Below are positions 34,743 through 44,271 of a stretch of DNA of 64,000 bases, one piece after another (within the stretch, counting starts at the first letter, position 1; each line of letters begins with the position of its first letter). The stretch comes from Agrobacterium tumefaciens (GTDB lineage: Bacteria; Pseudomonadota; Alphaproteobacteria; Rhizobiales; Rhizobiaceae), in assembly GCF_017726655.1 (NCBI RefSeq), contig NZ_CP072308.1, positions 1,674,001-1,738,000 of the forward strand, read 5' to 3'. The notes under the pieces are model-generated. The model ran no database searches and had not been told where the DNA came from. It saw only the letters and a program-made list of their open reading frames with translations. The translations under genes and the position numbers were made by a program.

Positions 34743-36455
34743 ATGAGTGAATTGTCCCTGGGACAGACGGTAAATGCCGGCATCGAAAAGCGCTGGCTCG
34801 CGTCTTATCCGCCCGGCGTGCCTGCCGAAATTCCCGCATCGCCGAACGCTTCCCTCGTCCAGCTTCTTGAAAAGAGCTGCGCCCAGTTCGCTGATCGCAA
34901 AGCCTTCAGCAGCATGGGCAAATCACTGACCTACCGTGAGCTGGAGACACAGACCCGCGCCGTGGCGGCCTGGCTGCAATCGCGTGGTCTGGAAAAAGGC
35001 GACCGCGTTGCGGTGATGATGCCAAACATCCTGCAGAACCCCGTTGCGGTCTATGGCGTCCTGCGGGCGGGCATGATCGTTGTGAACGTCAATCCGCTCT
35101 ATACGCCCCGCGAGCTGGAGCACCAGCTGAAGGATTCAGGCGCGAAGGCCCTCTTCGTGCTTGAGAATTTTGCCCATGTGGCACAACAGGCCGTGCCGAA
35201 GACCGCAGTAAGGCATGTGGTCGTTGCAGCGATGGGCGATCTGCTTGGCTTCAAGGGCCACATCGTCAATCTCGTAGTCCGCAAGGTGAAAAAACTGGTT
35301 CCCGCCTATGCCATTCCCGGCTGCGTGACCTTCAAGGACATGCTGAAGGATGGCCAGGGACATTCGCTGAAGCCGGTCGGTCTGACAGCGCAGGACATCG
35401 CCTTTCTGCAATATACCGGCGGCACAACGGGTGTATCCAAAGGCGCAGTCCTAACCCACGCCAATCTTCTTGCCAACAAGGCGCAGATTAGCCTCTGGCT
35501 GGACGCCGCCTTCAACGGCCGCAAGGATCGTCCCGAAGTTCTCAATTTCATCTGCGCGCTGCCGCTCTGCCACATCTTTGCGCTGACGGTGAATTCGCTG
35601 ATGGGCATTGCGCTTGGCGGCCATAATCTGCTGATCGCCAATCCGCGCGATATTCCCGGCTTCGTGAAAGAATTGTCGCATTATCAACCGCATATCTTCC
35701 CGGGCATCAACACGCTTTTCAACGCGCTCATGAACAATGAGGATTTCCGCAAGCTGGACCTGTCGTCACTGATTCTGGTTCTCGGTGGCGGAATGGCAGT
35801 GCAAAGACCGGTTGCCGAACGCTGGCTTTCCGTTGTGGGCTGCCCGATCGCCGAGGGTTACGGGCTCTCGGAAACCTCACCCGTTGCCACCGTCAACCGG
35901 CTGGATACAACGGAGTTCAGCGGCACAATCGGCTTGCCTATCTCCTCCACCGAGATCGATATTCGCGACGAGGATGGCAATAGCCTGCCAGCGGGCGACG
36001 TTGGCGAGATTTGCATCCGCGGACCGCAGGTCATGGCTGGCTATTGGCAGCGCGCGGACGAAACCGCAAAAGCGATGACGCCAGATGGCTTCTTCCGCTC
36101 CGGCGACATGGGGTTCATGGACGAGCGCGGTTACACCAAGATCGTTGATCGCAAGAAGGACATGATCCTGGTCTCGGGCTTCAACGTCTATCCGAATGAG
36201 GTGGAAGAAGTGGCCGCTGGCCATCCGGGTGTGCTTGAATGCGCCGCGATCGGCGTTCCGGATGAGCATTCCGGTGAAACCGTCAAGCTCTTCGTCGTCA
36301 AGAAGGACCAATCGCTGACGGAAGCGGAACTCAAGGCATACTGCGCCAAGAACCTGACGAATTACAAACGGCCGAAAATCATCGAGTTCCGCACCGAGCT
36401 GCCGAAATCGAATGTCGGCAAGATTTTGCGGCGCGAATTGCGCAATCTGAATTAA
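34743..36455 (+). CDS. fadD: long-chain fatty acid-CoA ligase
   Basis: Acyl-CoA synthetase, 570 aa, activating fatty acids with ATP and CoA for degradation or lipid reuse. The AMP-binding P-loop is QYTGGTTGVSKGAVLTH, the adenylate-binding motif is VAEGYGLSET (A5-type), and SGDMGFMDERGYTKIVDRKKDMILVSGFNVYPNEVE (A7/A8) and the catalytic Lys in PKSNVGKILRREL (A10) are intact. The ATG at 34743 has GGGAGGAG before it; the frame upstream lacks support. A strong terminator follows. Confidence 0.95.
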   Translation: MSELSLGQTVNAGIEKRWLASYPPGVPAEIPASPNASLVQLLEKSCAQFADRKAFSSMGKSLTYRELETQTRAVAAWLQSRGLEKGDRVAVMMPNILQNPVAVYGVLRAGMIVVNVNPLYTPRELEHQLKDSGAKALFVLENFAHVAQQAVPKTAVRHVVVAAMGDLLGFKGHIVNLVVRKVKKLVPAYAIPGCVTFKDMLKDGQGHSLKPVGLTAQDIAFLQYTGGTTGVSKGAVLTHANLLANKAQISLWLDAAFNGRKDRPEVLNFICALPLCHIFALTVNSLMGIALGGHNLLIANPRDIPGFVKELSHYQPHIFPGINTLFNALMNNEDFRKLDLSSLILVLGGGMAVQRPVAERWLSVVGCPIAEGYGLSETSPVATVNRLDTTEFSGTIGLPISSTEIDIRDEDGNSLPAGDVGEICIRGPQVMAGYWQRADETAKAMTPDGFFRSGDMGFMDERGYTKIVDRKKDMILVSGFNVYPNEVEEVAAGHPGVLECAAIGVPDEHSGETVKLFVVKKDQSLTEAELKAYCAKNLTNYKRPKIIEFRTELPKSNVGKILRRELRNLN

Positions 36456-36461
36456 GCCTAC

Positions 36462-36490
36462 GGAGCCGGGAAGCCGGCTCCTTTCTTTTG
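36462..36490 (+). terminator. fadD intrinsic terminator
   Basis: Perfect 8-bp stem GGAGCCGG/CCGGCTCC with loop GAAG, followed by TTTCTTTTG. It starts 7 nt after the fadD stop. Confidence 0.9.
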
Positions 36491-36582
36491 TGCAGGCGCC
36501 TTTCTTTGTCGAAGTCGCCTTGATTTGGCCGCTTGAAAAAGAATAGTTTCCTCATCCTTCCACGGAAGCCGAGGAGCATAAG

Positions 36583-38208
36583 ATGCAGGCCACCATCGAA
36601 AAATTGAAAGCAACGGCAAGCAGCACAGCCGCAACCGATCTGCGCGCCGCTTTTGCGGCCGACGACAAGAGATTCAGCCGTTTCAGCGTTAGATTCGATG
36701 ACCTGTTGATGGACTACTCCAAGTGCGCCGTTAACGAGGAGATCGTCGCGCTTCTCGAGCAGCTTGCCCGTGAGGGCGGTGTCGAGGCCAAACGCGAGGA
36801 GATGTTCTCCGGCAAGGCCATCAACTTCACCGAAGACCGCGCCGTGTTGCATACGGCGCTACGCAATCGCTCCAACACGCCCGTTTTCGTTGACGGCAAG
36901 GACGTGATGCCCGATGTGAACGCCGTGCTGGCGGCCATGGGCAAGTTTGCCGACGCGATCCGTTCCGGTTCACTCAAAGGCGCGACGGGCAAAAAAATCA
37001 CAGACGTCATCAATATCGGCATTGGCGGTTCCGATCTCGGCCCGGTCATGGCGACGCTTGCGCTGGCGCCTTTCCATGACGGCCCGCGGGCGCATTTCGT
37101 CTCGAATATCGATGGAGCGCATATTGCCGATACGCTGAAGCTCATCGACCCGGAGACCTCGCTCTTCATCGTGGCGTCGAAGACCTTCACCACCATCGAA
37201 ACGATGACGAATGCTGCCACCGCGCGCCGTTTCATCGCCGAAAAGCTGGGTGAGGGTGCCGTCAAGCATCACTTCGCCGCCGTCTCCACCGCGCTGGACA
37301 AGGTTGCCGCCTTCGGTATCGAAAGCGACCGCATCTTCGGTTTCTGGGACTGGGTGGGCGGACGTTATTCGATCTGGTCGGCAATCGGCCTGCCGCTGAT
37401 GATCGCCATCGGGCCGGACAATTTCGGCAAGTTCCTGGATGGCGCCCACGCCATGGATCGCCACTTCCGAGAGGCGCCGATCCGCGAAAACCTGCCGATG
37501 CTGCTCGGTCTCATCGGCTTTTATAACCGTAACGTGCTGGACTATCCGACCCGCGCGATCCTGCCCTATGACCAGCGCCTATCCCGCTTCCCGGCCTATC
37601 TCCAGCAGCTGGACATGGAATCCAATGGCAAGGGCGTTACCATCGACGGCACACCAGTTGCAGGCCAGTCCGGCCCGGTGGTCTGGGGCGAGCCCGGCAC
37701 GAATGGTCAGCACGCCTTCTACCAGCTGATCCATCAGGGCACGAGCGTTATCCCGGCGGAATTCATGATCGCCGCCAATGGTTTCGAGCCGGCGTTGCGC
37801 CACCAGCACCAGCTTCTCATCGCCAATTGCCTGGCGCAGTCGGAAGCGCTGATGAAGGGTCGCACGCTTGCCGAGGCAAAGGCGCAGCTCACCTCCAAGG
37901 GCATGGAAGACAGCCAAGCCGATTTCATCGCGCCGCACCGTGTCTTCACCGGCAATCGCCCCTCCATCACCTTCGTTTACGACAAGCTGACGCCTTTTGC
38001 GCTTGGCCGCCTCATCGCGCTCTATGAACACCGAGTCTTCGTTGAAGGCGTACTGTTCCGCATCAACTCCTTCGACCAATGGGGCGTGGAGCTTGGCAAG
38101 GAACTGGCAACCGGCCTGCTTCCAGTGGTCGAAGGCAAGGAAAGTGCTGCCGGCCATGACAGCTCGACGCAGGGGCTGGTGAAGGCGCTGGCAGGACTTG
38201 CCAGCTGA
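36583..38208 (+). CDS. pgi: glucose-6-phosphate isomerase
   Basis: Glycolytic/gluconeogenic isomerase, 541 aa. The signatures [30 protein letters not shown] and the C-terminal [25 protein letters not shown] are complete, with catalytic Glu in [24 protein letters not shown] lies 7 nt before the ATG. It stands alone between a terminator on the left and a bidirectional terminator on the right. Confidence 0.97.
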   Translation: MQATIEKLKATASSTAATDLRAAFAADDKRFSRFSVRFDDLLMDYSKCAVNEEIVALLEQLAREGGVEAKREEMFSGKAINFTEDRAVLHTALRNRSNTPVFVDGKDVMPDVNAVLAAMGKFADAIRSGSLKGATGKKITDVINIGIGGSDLGPVMATLALAPFHDGPRAHFVSNIDGAHIADTLKLIDPETSLFIVASKTFTTIETMTNAATARRFIAEKLGEGAVKHHFAAVSTALDKVAAFGIESDRIFGFWDWVGGRYSIWSAIGLPLMIAIGPDNFGKFLDGAHAMDRHFREAPIRENLPMLLGLIGFYNRNVLDYPTRAILPYDQRLSRFPAYLQQLDMESNGKGVTIDGTPVAGQSGPVVWGEPGTNGQHAFYQLIHQGTSVIPAEFMIAANGFEPALRHQHQLLIANCLAQSEALMKGRTLAEAKAQLTSKGMEDSQADFIAPHRVFTGNRPSITFVYDKLTPFALGRLIALYEHRVFVEGVLFRINSFDQWGVELGKELATGLLPVVEGKESAAGHDSSTQGLVKALAGLAS

Positions 38209-38229
38209 GAGTCGTTACGACCGCAATCT

Positions 38230-38258
38230 AAAAAGCCGGAGACACCTCCGGCTTTTTA
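38230..38258. terminator. bidirectional terminator between pgi and the esterase gene
   Basis: AAAAAGCCGGAG and its complement around ACAC, with A and T runs on either side, between two convergent genes. Confidence 0.88.
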
Positions 38259-38269
38259 ATGTTGCGTCT

Positions 38270-38998
38270 TCAAATATAAAGCGCTGCCATCTTGCGCCAC
38301 GCGCCCGCCCGATGGGCGCGGCCTTCCCAGACATGCATCCGGTGCCCCACCTGCTTGTCTGAAAGCAGGCGGCTCAGATGATGGTTGTTGTCCAGAAACG
38401 GATCGGCATCGCCGATGGTGAAGACCATGTCGATGCGGCGCAGGTGATCGAGCCGCCACGGGCAGTTTAGCCCGGGAAGAAAGTGGCTCGGCATGTGGAA
38501 ATAGACGTCGTCGTCATAATAGCCGTCGAACAGATCGCCGAAGGATTCCACCCTCATCGTCAGGTCATAGCGGCCGGAAAAGGCGACGAGCTTGGTGAAG
38601 AGATGCGGGTGGCGGAAGACGAGGCTGGCGGCCTGAAAGGCGCCGAGGCTGCAACCCTGCACAATGGTGCTGCCATCAGGATTTTTCCCGGCCATCAGCG
38701 GCAGCACTTCGTTGAGAATATAGGCCTCAAGTGCGGCATGACGGCGCACACGGTCGGCGGGATGGTTATGGCCCGCGTAGAAACTTTCCCTTGCCAGACC
38801 TTCTATACAATAAAGCTGGAGGTGGCCTGCCTCCAGCTTGTCGGAAAGACTGTCAACGATACCCAATTCCTCATATTCGAAGAAGCGCCCGTCGCGGGTC
38901 GGGAACATCAGCACCTTCGCGCCGGCATGACCGAATATCAGGAGCTCCATGTCGCGATGGAGCCTGTGACTATACCAGCGGAAATATTCGCGTTTCAT
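38270..38998 (-). CDS. alpha/beta hydrolase (esterase family)
   Basis: 242 aa cytoplasmic protein of the putative esterase (esterase D/antigen-85-like) family. The nucleophile elbow is IVQGCSLGAFQAA (GxSxG), the acid is probably in FTIGDADPFLDNN, and His is in VWEGRAHRAGAW. No signal peptide. The ATG overlaps the stop of the upstream acetylxylan-esterase-like gene by four bases, so the two hydrolases are co-expressed. Substrate not predictable. Confidence 0.85.
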   Translation of the reverse strand: MKREYFRWYSHRLHRDMELLIFGHAGAKVLMFPTRDGRFFEYEELGIVDSLSDKLEAGHLQLYCIEGLARESFYAGHNHPADRVRRHAALEAYILNEVLPLMAGKNPDGSTIVQGCSLGAFQAASLVFRHPHLFTKLVAFSGRYDLTMRVESFGDLFDGYYDDDVYFHMPSHFLPGLNCPWRLDHLRRIDMVFTIGDADPFLDNNHHLSRLLSDKQVGHRMHVWEGRAHRAGAWRKMAALYI

Positions 38999-39960
38999 GA
39001 CACCTTGAAAAACCGTCTGACCTTGTCCTTATGGACCGCATCTTGCGATGCGCTGTCAGGGTAATCGAAATGTCCGGCGTCGAGGATGAAGATTTCATTA
39101 AATTTCGATTCTGGCAGAGCATTGGCCACCGCGAACTGGCAGGGAGGCGCCACGGCCGGATCGAAGAGCGCGGGCGCCACCAGCATCGGCACCTTTATTC
39201 GAGTTGCGGCGCAGGCGGCATCGAATAGGCGCAGGGTTTCGAGCACATCGGCATGGGTCTTCTGATAGGTCTGGACCGCATCCGCGCTGCCGACGGTAGG
39301 CAGGGTCAGCCAGAACGGCCGGTGGCCGAAGGTCGGCACGACGAGATGGCCACGGTCGATGCGCTTATCATAAGGGATCGCCAGAGCGCCTATACCGCCA
39401 CCGAAGCTGATGCCGCTATAGCCCACCTGCCCTTCCAGCCAGGGATAGAGGCTGACGAGCGTCGACACCCCGATCCAGAGGTCATCGACACAGCCTCCGA
39501 TGATATAATCGTCTTTCCGCTCGATGTTATAGAGAACGTGACGCGCCGGATCAGGTGAAATCGGCGGACAGGCACTCAGCGAAATGCCCCGAAAACAGGG
39601 AAACAGCACGGCCGTCTCTTCCACCGGCACATCGAAATCCGGCTCGCCACGCCCGCCATAACCGTGGCCCACGACCAGGCCGCGGCGGACCTGTCCTTCG
39701 CGCGGCAACAGCAGCCACCCACCGATACGGAAACCGTCGGTGGAGGTGTAGGTCAGATCGAGGACCTGCCAACGGCGATCGCTCAGCTTGCTCCGGCGCA
39801 GGACCGGGCGCGGATCAGTTGCGAGCGCGCGGCGGTAGCGCTTCTCCCAAAAGTCATCGAAACCGGGTGGCGCTTCAGGGGGCGTGATGGCGAGCAACTG
39901 CTCGCGCTGCATGCCATAGGTCGGGTCGAAATCAAAAGGGTGGGTCTTCGGTACACTCAT
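38995..39960 (-). CDS. acetylxylan esterase/cephalosporin-C deacetylase-like hydrolase
   Basis: 321 aa from the ATG at 39960 (MSVPKTHPFDFDPTYGM); an upstream extension to 40065 would add a basic stretch without homologue-like sequence. It matches the AXE1 family: FDDFWEKRYRRAL, the domain VVGHGYGGRGEPD, the nucleophile elbow VGYSGISFGGGIGAL, the acid LFDPAVAPPCQ and DAGHFDYPDS with the catalytic His. It has no signal, so it likely deacetylates small acetylated sugars inside the cell. Coupled to the following esterase gene. Confidence 0.87.
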   Translation of the reverse strand: MSVPKTHPFDFDPTYGMQREQLLAITPPEAPPGFDDFWEKRYRRALATDPRPVLRRSKLSDRRWQVLDLTYTSTDGFRIGGWLLLPREGQVRRGLVVGHGYGGRGEPDFDVPVEETAVLFPCFRGISLSACPPISPDPARHVLYNIERKDDYIIGGCVDDLWIGVSTLVSLYPWLEGQVGYSGISFGGGIGALAIPYDKRIDRGHLVVPTFGHRPFWLTLPTVGSADAVQTYQKTHADVLETLRLFDAACAATRIKVPMLVAPALFDPAVAPPCQFAVANALPESKFNEIFILDAGHFDYPDSASQDAVHKDKVRRFFKVS

Positions 39961-40084
39961 ACGACGCTTGTTTCGCGAAAAAACCGCTGAGACAAGCGCG
40001 ATAATGCTGCGAAAGCGGCTTTTTACGGCTTTAACGCCGGGTAGAGTGTTGAACCACCTTGTCAAAATGGCTCAACCACGCCGG

Positions 40085-41011
40085 TTAGAGACCAATTTCA
40101 TGCGCAAAGGGTGGATTTGCCCCGGCCCGCGAAACGGTGACTGCCGCCGCCTTTGCACCGAGCGCAAGCGCCTTTCTGATCTGCTCTTCCGTCAGTGACG
40201 CCACCTGCGCCTTGGTGAGAAGCCCCTGCATTTTCAGCGAAGCCAGAATGCCGGCGTCAAATGTGTCACCCGCGCCAACGGTGTCCACGACCTCGACGCG
40301 TTCAGAGGCGACTTCGACCTTCAGACCCGAGGTGTAGCCCACGGCACCCTTGGCGCCACGGGTAACGACGACCAGTTTCGCACCATGGTGCAGCCAATGG
40401 CGGGCAAGCGTATCCTCATCGCCTTCCAGACCGAACCAGGCGAGGTCCTCATCCGAGAATTTGACGATATCCGACATGGCCGCCATGCGGCGGATGCGGG
40501 CCATGTGGGACTGCTTGTCCTTGATAAAGCCGGGACGAATATTCGGATCGAGCGAGATGACGCGGCTTTCGTGTTCGCGCGTCATCAGCGCTTCATAGGT
40601 GCTGCCGCAGGGTTCCGGAATGAGGCTGATGGCGCCGAAATGCAGCGCTTCGCAATCGGCGCCCAGTGCCGGAAGCTCGGCCTCGGTGATCATCCGGCCA
40701 GCGGTGTTCTCGTCATAGAAGGCATAGGTCGCATGGCCATCCACCAGCTTCACGAAGGCGATGGTGGTGGGGCGCGAAAGAGTGGCGCAATAGCTGAAAT
40801 CCACCTTGCTGGCGCGCAGGGTCTCGCGCAGGATATCGCCCATCATGTCATCGGAAAGACCGGTGAAGAAAGCGGAGGGAACGCCGAGACGCCCCAGCGC
40901 AATTGCCGTGTTGAAGACCGCTCCGCCTGCATAGGGGGCAAAACCCGCCTCTCCCAGCGTCGTCTGCCGGGGCAGCATGTCGATCAGGGCTTCACCACAA
41001 CACAGGATCAT
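40085..41011 (-). CDS. PfkB family sugar kinase, fructokinase-like
   Basis: 308 aa. PfkB features are LCCGEALIDMLPR at the N-terminus, YAGGAVFNTAIALGRLG (signature 1) and VVDTVGAGDTFDAGILASL (signature 2 with the catalytic Asp). The overall resemblance is to fructokinases that make fructose-6-phosphate, which fits the neighbouring carbohydrate genes, but other sugars are possible. The start ATG 41011 has GAGGAGGA upstream. A 12-bp palindrome with a LacI-type centre lies 36 bp before the start. Confidence 0.88.
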   Translation of the reverse strand: MILCCGEALIDMLPRQTTLGEAGFAPYAGGAVFNTAIALGRLGVPSAFFTGLSDDMMGDILRETLRASKVDFSYCATLSRPTTIAFVKLVDGHATYAFYDENTAGRMITEAELPALGADCEALHFGAISLIPEPCGSTYEALMTREHESRVISLDPNIRPGFIKDKQSHMARIRRMAAMSDIVKFSDEDLAWFGLEGDEDTLARHWLHHGAKLVVVTRGAKGAVGYTSGLKVEVASERVEVVDTVGAGDTFDAGILASLKMQGLLTKAQVASLTEEQIRKALALGAKAAAVTVSRAGANPPFAHEIGL

Positions 41012-41046
41012 TACGGTCCTCCTCAAAACAGCAAATCAAATGGACT

Positions 41047-41058
41047 TAAATCGATTTA
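41047..41058. promoter_or_regulatory. LacI-type palindromic operator before the sugar kinase
   Basis: TAAATCGATTTA is a perfect 12-bp palindrome with the central CG typical of LacI/GalR family operators. It is 36 bp before the kinase start, downstream of pyrE. Confidence 0.5.
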
Positions 41059-41076
41059 GACGAAGATGGATCGGAA

Positions 41077-41095
41077 GGCCAGCCACAAGCTGGCC
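41077..41095 (-). terminator. weak terminator-like hairpin after pyrE
   Basis: Perfect 7-bp stem GGCCAGC/GCTGGCC with a 5-nt loop, then TTCC on the minus strand, 15 nt after the pyrE stop. Weak because the T-run is short. Confidence 0.45.
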
Positions 41096-41109
41096 GCCCG
41101 CATCCGAAA

Positions 41110-41808
41110 TTAAGATTGCGGCAATTCGCTGACGCCGCCGTGCTTTGCCGACCATGGCAAGGGGTTATCAAGGAAGGCTTCGACCTCCGACAGGGTCTTT
41201 TCGTCGAACAGTTTTTCGGTGCGGGCGACCGCCAGAACATCGCGCCAGGTGGTCAGGTAATGCAGCTTGACATTGCCGTTGGCGAAGCGCGCTTTGGCCT
41301 CTTCGAAGATGCCGTAATAAAACAGCGCGATACCGTGATCCACAATGCCGCCCGCCGCGCGGATGGCGTCGATGAAGGTAAACATAGAGCCGCCGGCCGT
41401 CGTCAGATCCTCGATGACCAGAACGCGAGCGCCTTCCGGCATATGGCCTTCGATCTGGGCGTTGCGGCCGTGGCCTTTCGGCTTCTTGCGGCAATAGATC
41501 ATCGGCAGGCCGAGGCGCTCGGCAAGGAAAGCGGCAAAGGGAATGCCCGCCGTTTCACCGCCGGCGACACAGTCGAATTTCTCGAAACCGGCCTCCCGCA
41601 TGACAGCCGCCGCGGCGAAATCCATCGCCGCCGAGCGGATGCGCGGGAAGGAGATGAGCTTGCGCATGTCGATGTACACCGGGCTCTTCATGCCCGACGC
41701 GAAGGTATAGGGGCTTTCTGAATTAAAATGGACCGCCTTGATTTCCCACAACATCTTCGCAACCAGTTCCGCGACGACGGTGCGGTCGGTGAATGTGAAA
41801 TGGTTCAT
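41110..41808 (-). CDS. pyrE: orotate phosphoribosyltransferase
   Basis: Pyrimidine biosynthesis enzyme that joins orotate and PRPP; 232 aa. The PRPP-binding motif is [21 protein letters not shown], the substrate loop region is [16 protein letters not shown], and [18 protein letters not shown] is typical of the family. The start at 41808 has AGGAGA upstream; the open frame up to 41925 is not supported. It lies downstream of pyrC on the same strand, across a strong terminator hairpin. Confidence 0.95.
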   Translation of the reverse strand: MNHFTFTDRTVVAELVAKMLWEIKAVHFNSESPYTFASGMKSPVYIDMRKLISFPRIRSAAMDFAAAAVMREAGFEKFDCVAGGETAGIPFAAFLAERLGLPMIYCRKKPKGHGRNAQIEGHMPEGARVLVIEDLTTAGGSMFTFIDAIRAAGGIVDHGIALFYYGIFEEAKARFANGNVKLHYLTTWRDVLAVARTEKLFDEKTLSEVEAFLDNPLPWSAKHGGVSELPQS

Positions 41809-41922
41809 AGGCGTTCTCCTTTTAGGCCCTGGTTTCTCGCTCCGAAAGCCCGGTTGGGCGCTCGGAAAGCATGCATCATTGTTCGGCATGTCGTCGCCCG
41901 CCGAGGTGCCGGCAGACCATAA

Positions 41923-41947
41923 CAAAACCGCCGGCAGTGCCGGCGGT
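41923..41947 (-). terminator. pyrC terminator
   Basis: Perfect 8-bp stem ACCGCCGG/CCGGCGGT with a 5-nt loop, followed by TTTTGTT on the minus strand, 8 nt after the pyrC stop. It would separate pyrC from pyrE transcription. Confidence 0.85.
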
Positions 41948-41954
41948 CATAAAA

Positions 41955-42992
41955 TCAGTTCACGTCCCAGTGAAGCGGGAACATCGGGTCGAATACGGTC
42001 ACCGGCCCGGCGCCCGTTTCGATCTTGGCCGGGAATGACACTGGCTCGTCACGCTTGACCAGCGTGATCGTCTCCTCATTCGGCGTGAGCCCATACCAGG
42101 CGGGACCATTCAGCGAGGCGAAGGCCTCCAGCTTGTCGAGGGCGTTTTCGTCCTCAAAGACGTGGGCAAGGCAGCTCATCGTATTGATGGACGTGTAGAT
42201 GCCGGCGCAGCCGCAGGCGCATTCCTTCAGCGGATCCACATGCGGGGCGGAATCCGTACCGAGGAAGAAGCGAGCGTCACCCGATGTCGCGGCAGCCCGC
42301 AGCGCCAGCCTGTGCTCCTCGCGCTTGGCGACGGGCAGGCAGTAATAATGTGGCTTGATGCCGCCGACCAGAATGGCGTTGCGGTTGATGATAAGATGAT
42401 GGGTGGTGATGGAGCCGGCGAGATTGGCCTTGGAAGACTTGATATAGTCGACGCCATCTAGGGTGGTGATGTGCTCCATCGTCACCTTGAGCTCCGGCAG
42501 GCGCTGGCGCAGCGGCTCCAGAACCGTATCGATGAAAACCTTCTCGCGGTCGAAAATATCGACTTCCGGTGTCGTCACCTCACCGTGCACGCAGAGTGGC
42601 AGGCCGATCTTCGCCATGCGCTCCAGAACCGGCATGGCCTTGTTAAAATCGCGGACACCGCCGTGAGAATTGGTCGTCGCACCCGCGGGATAAAGCTTAA
42701 CGGCGGTGATGAGGCCGCTTTTCTTGCCCTCTTCCACGTCGTCGGCGTCGGTATCCTCTGTCAGATAGAGGGTCATCAGCGGCTCGAAGCGATCGCCCGC
42801 CGGGATCGCCTTGACGATGCGCTCGCGATAGGCGCGGGCATCGGCCGTGGTGACAACGGGTGGCACCAGGTTCGGCATGATGATGGCGCGTGCGAAATGG
42901 CGGCTCGTATCCCCGATCACCCCTTCCAGCATGGCGCCATCACGAAGATGCAGGTGCCAGTCATCAGGGCGGCGCAGGGTGAGCGACTTCAT
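41955..42992 (-). CDS. pyrC: dihydroorotase (class II)
   Basis: Zinc amidohydrolase that closes carbamoyl-aspartate to dihydroorotate; 345 aa. Metal ligands are visible in [15 protein letters not shown] (HxH) and, near the middle, LCVHGEV and the segment VTMEHITT. The carboxylated Lys is in [14 protein letters not shown], and the catalytic Asp is in [10 protein letters not shown]. Length and motifs match the E. coli-type enzyme. The start at 42992 gives [15 protein letters not shown]; the frame is open to 43034. Confidence 0.96.
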   Translation of the reverse strand: MKSLTLRRPDDWHLHLRDGAMLEGVIGDTSRHFARAIIMPNLVPPVVTTADARAYRERIVKAIPAGDRFEPLMTLYLTEDTDADDVEEGKKSGLITAVKLYPAGATTNSHGGVRDFNKAMPVLERMAKIGLPLCVHGEVTTPEVDIFDREKVFIDTVLEPLRQRLPELKVTMEHITTLDGVDYIKSSKANLAGSITTHHLIINRNAILVGGIKPHYYCLPVAKREEHRLALRAAATSGDARFFLGTDSAPHVDPLKECACGCAGIYTSINTMSCLAHVFEDENALDKLEAFASLNGPAWYGLTPNEETITLVKRDEPVSFPAKIETGAGPVTVFDPMFPLHWDVN

Positions 42993-43104
42993 CGGGATAC
43001 CTCGGAGCATGATGGAATTGCGCCCGCTTAGCATCTTTTGTCGCGGGAAAACAGCCGCCCGACACGATCAGGCAGCCGTAAATGTCATTTTTTTAAAGCG
43101 TGCT

Positions 43105-44142
43105 TCAGATGTTGCCCGCTTCCGGACCCCAGACATCGGTCATGGCGAAACCATCGGCCAATGGGTCGAAGGGATCGAGGCCGACCTGATGCAGACCGAA
43201 GGTAAAGCCGCGCCCGGCAATGGTGGGAATGACGGCCGGACGGCCGGCCACTTCGGTCACGGAGGAAAGGCCGACATCGAATTCCGAACCGATGATCGAG
43301 CGGGATTTATACTCGTCGCCCACCTTCACCTTGCCGCGCGCATAAAGCGTGGCGAGATTGGCGGAATTGCCGGTGCCGCAGGGCGAGCGATCCGCCCGGC
43401 CCGGCCACATGGTGGTGCAGGTGCGGATGGAGCCATCCGCATCCACATCACGGAACATCACATAGGCAACGCCTGATATGGCCGGGATTTCCGGATGCAC
43501 AACGGTCATTTCGCGGTTCACCAGGTCCTTCAGGATCATGCCCGCCGAGACCAGCTTCGCGGCATTGGCCTTTTCGATCGTCAGGCCGATCTGGCGGACA
43601 TCGACCAGCGCATAAAAAATGCCACCGTAGGAAATATCCATCGTCACCCTGCCCCATTCGTGCGTGTCGATGCTGACATCGAGCTCATGCACGAAGGACG
43701 GCACCATGGTCAGCTTGACCTTTTCGCAGCGCCCGTCGCGGCAGGTGGCCGTTGCTTTGACGAGACCAGCGGCCGTTTCGAGAATGATAACAGTTTCCGG
43801 CTCCTGCATCTCCACCATGCCGCTTTCCAGAAGCGCCGTCGTCGCGCAAATGGAATTCGAACCCGAACTGGCATGTGCCTGATCCGGCTGGAGAATGACG
43901 AAGGCGGCATGCGCCTCCGGATGCTTTGGCGGCAGCAGCAGATTGACCGAGCCCATCGGCGTGCCGCGCGGCTCCAGCGTCAGGAAGCGGCGAAGCGCCT
44001 CGCCCTGCGGATCGGTATTCATCCAATGAAGCTGCTCAGCGACCGTGTTGCCGGGAATTTTCGGCGCGCCGCCGGTCACGACACGGCCGATTTCGCCTTC
44101 GCAATGGACATCGAGAAGCTGGAGGGTGCGTTTCCAACGCAT
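43105..44142 (-). CDS. proline racemase family enzyme, probable 4-/3-hydroxyproline 2-epimerase
   Basis: 345 aa. Family motifs are NTVAEQLHWMNTDPQGEALRRFL and the second catalytic centre DRSPCGTGNSAN (Cys255). The first catalytic position, usually Cys in MCGHG, is Ser93 here (HASSGSNSIC). Ser/Cys members include hydroxyproline 2-epimerases of Agrobacterium, whereas Cys/Thr members are dehydratases. It would interconvert L- and D-type hydroxyproline for degradation. It stands alone, with a GntR-like palindrome 58 bp before the start and no other hydroxyproline genes nearby. Confidence 0.85.
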   Translation of the reverse strand: MRWKRTLQLLDVHCEGEIGRVVTGGAPKIPGNTVAEQLHWMNTDPQGEALRRFLTLEPRGTPMGSVNLLLPPKHPEAHAAFVILQPDQAHASSGSNSICATTALLESGMVEMQEPETVIILETAAGLVKATATCRDGRCEKVKLTMVPSFVHELDVSIDTHEWGRVTMDISYGGIFYALVDVRQIGLTIEKANAAKLVSAGMILKDLVNREMTVVHPEIPAISGVAYVMFRDVDADGSIRTCTTMWPGRADRSPCGTGNSANLATLYARGKVKVGDEYKSRSIIGSEFDVGLSSVTEVAGRPAVIPTIAGRGFTFGLHQVGLDPFDPLADGFAMTDVWGPEAGNI

Positions 44143-44199
44143 GGGGGTCTACTCCGGAAGTGGGGTTGTTAGCCCAACCATACAGATAAAAATACAAGC

Positions 44200-44207
44200 T
44201 GTATACA
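44200..44207. promoter_or_regulatory. GntR-type palindrome before the hydroxyproline epimerase
   Basis: TGTATACA, a perfect 8-bp palindrome in the context GCTGTATACAAA, 58 bp upstream of the epimerase ATG. Such TGTATACA sites are typical of GntR/FadR-type regulators. Confidence 0.4.
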
Positions 44208-44271
44208 AATCTGCGAGGCGCGATGACAAAAACGCCTGACGTTCTCGCAGCGCTCCGGCCGCAACGGGGCC

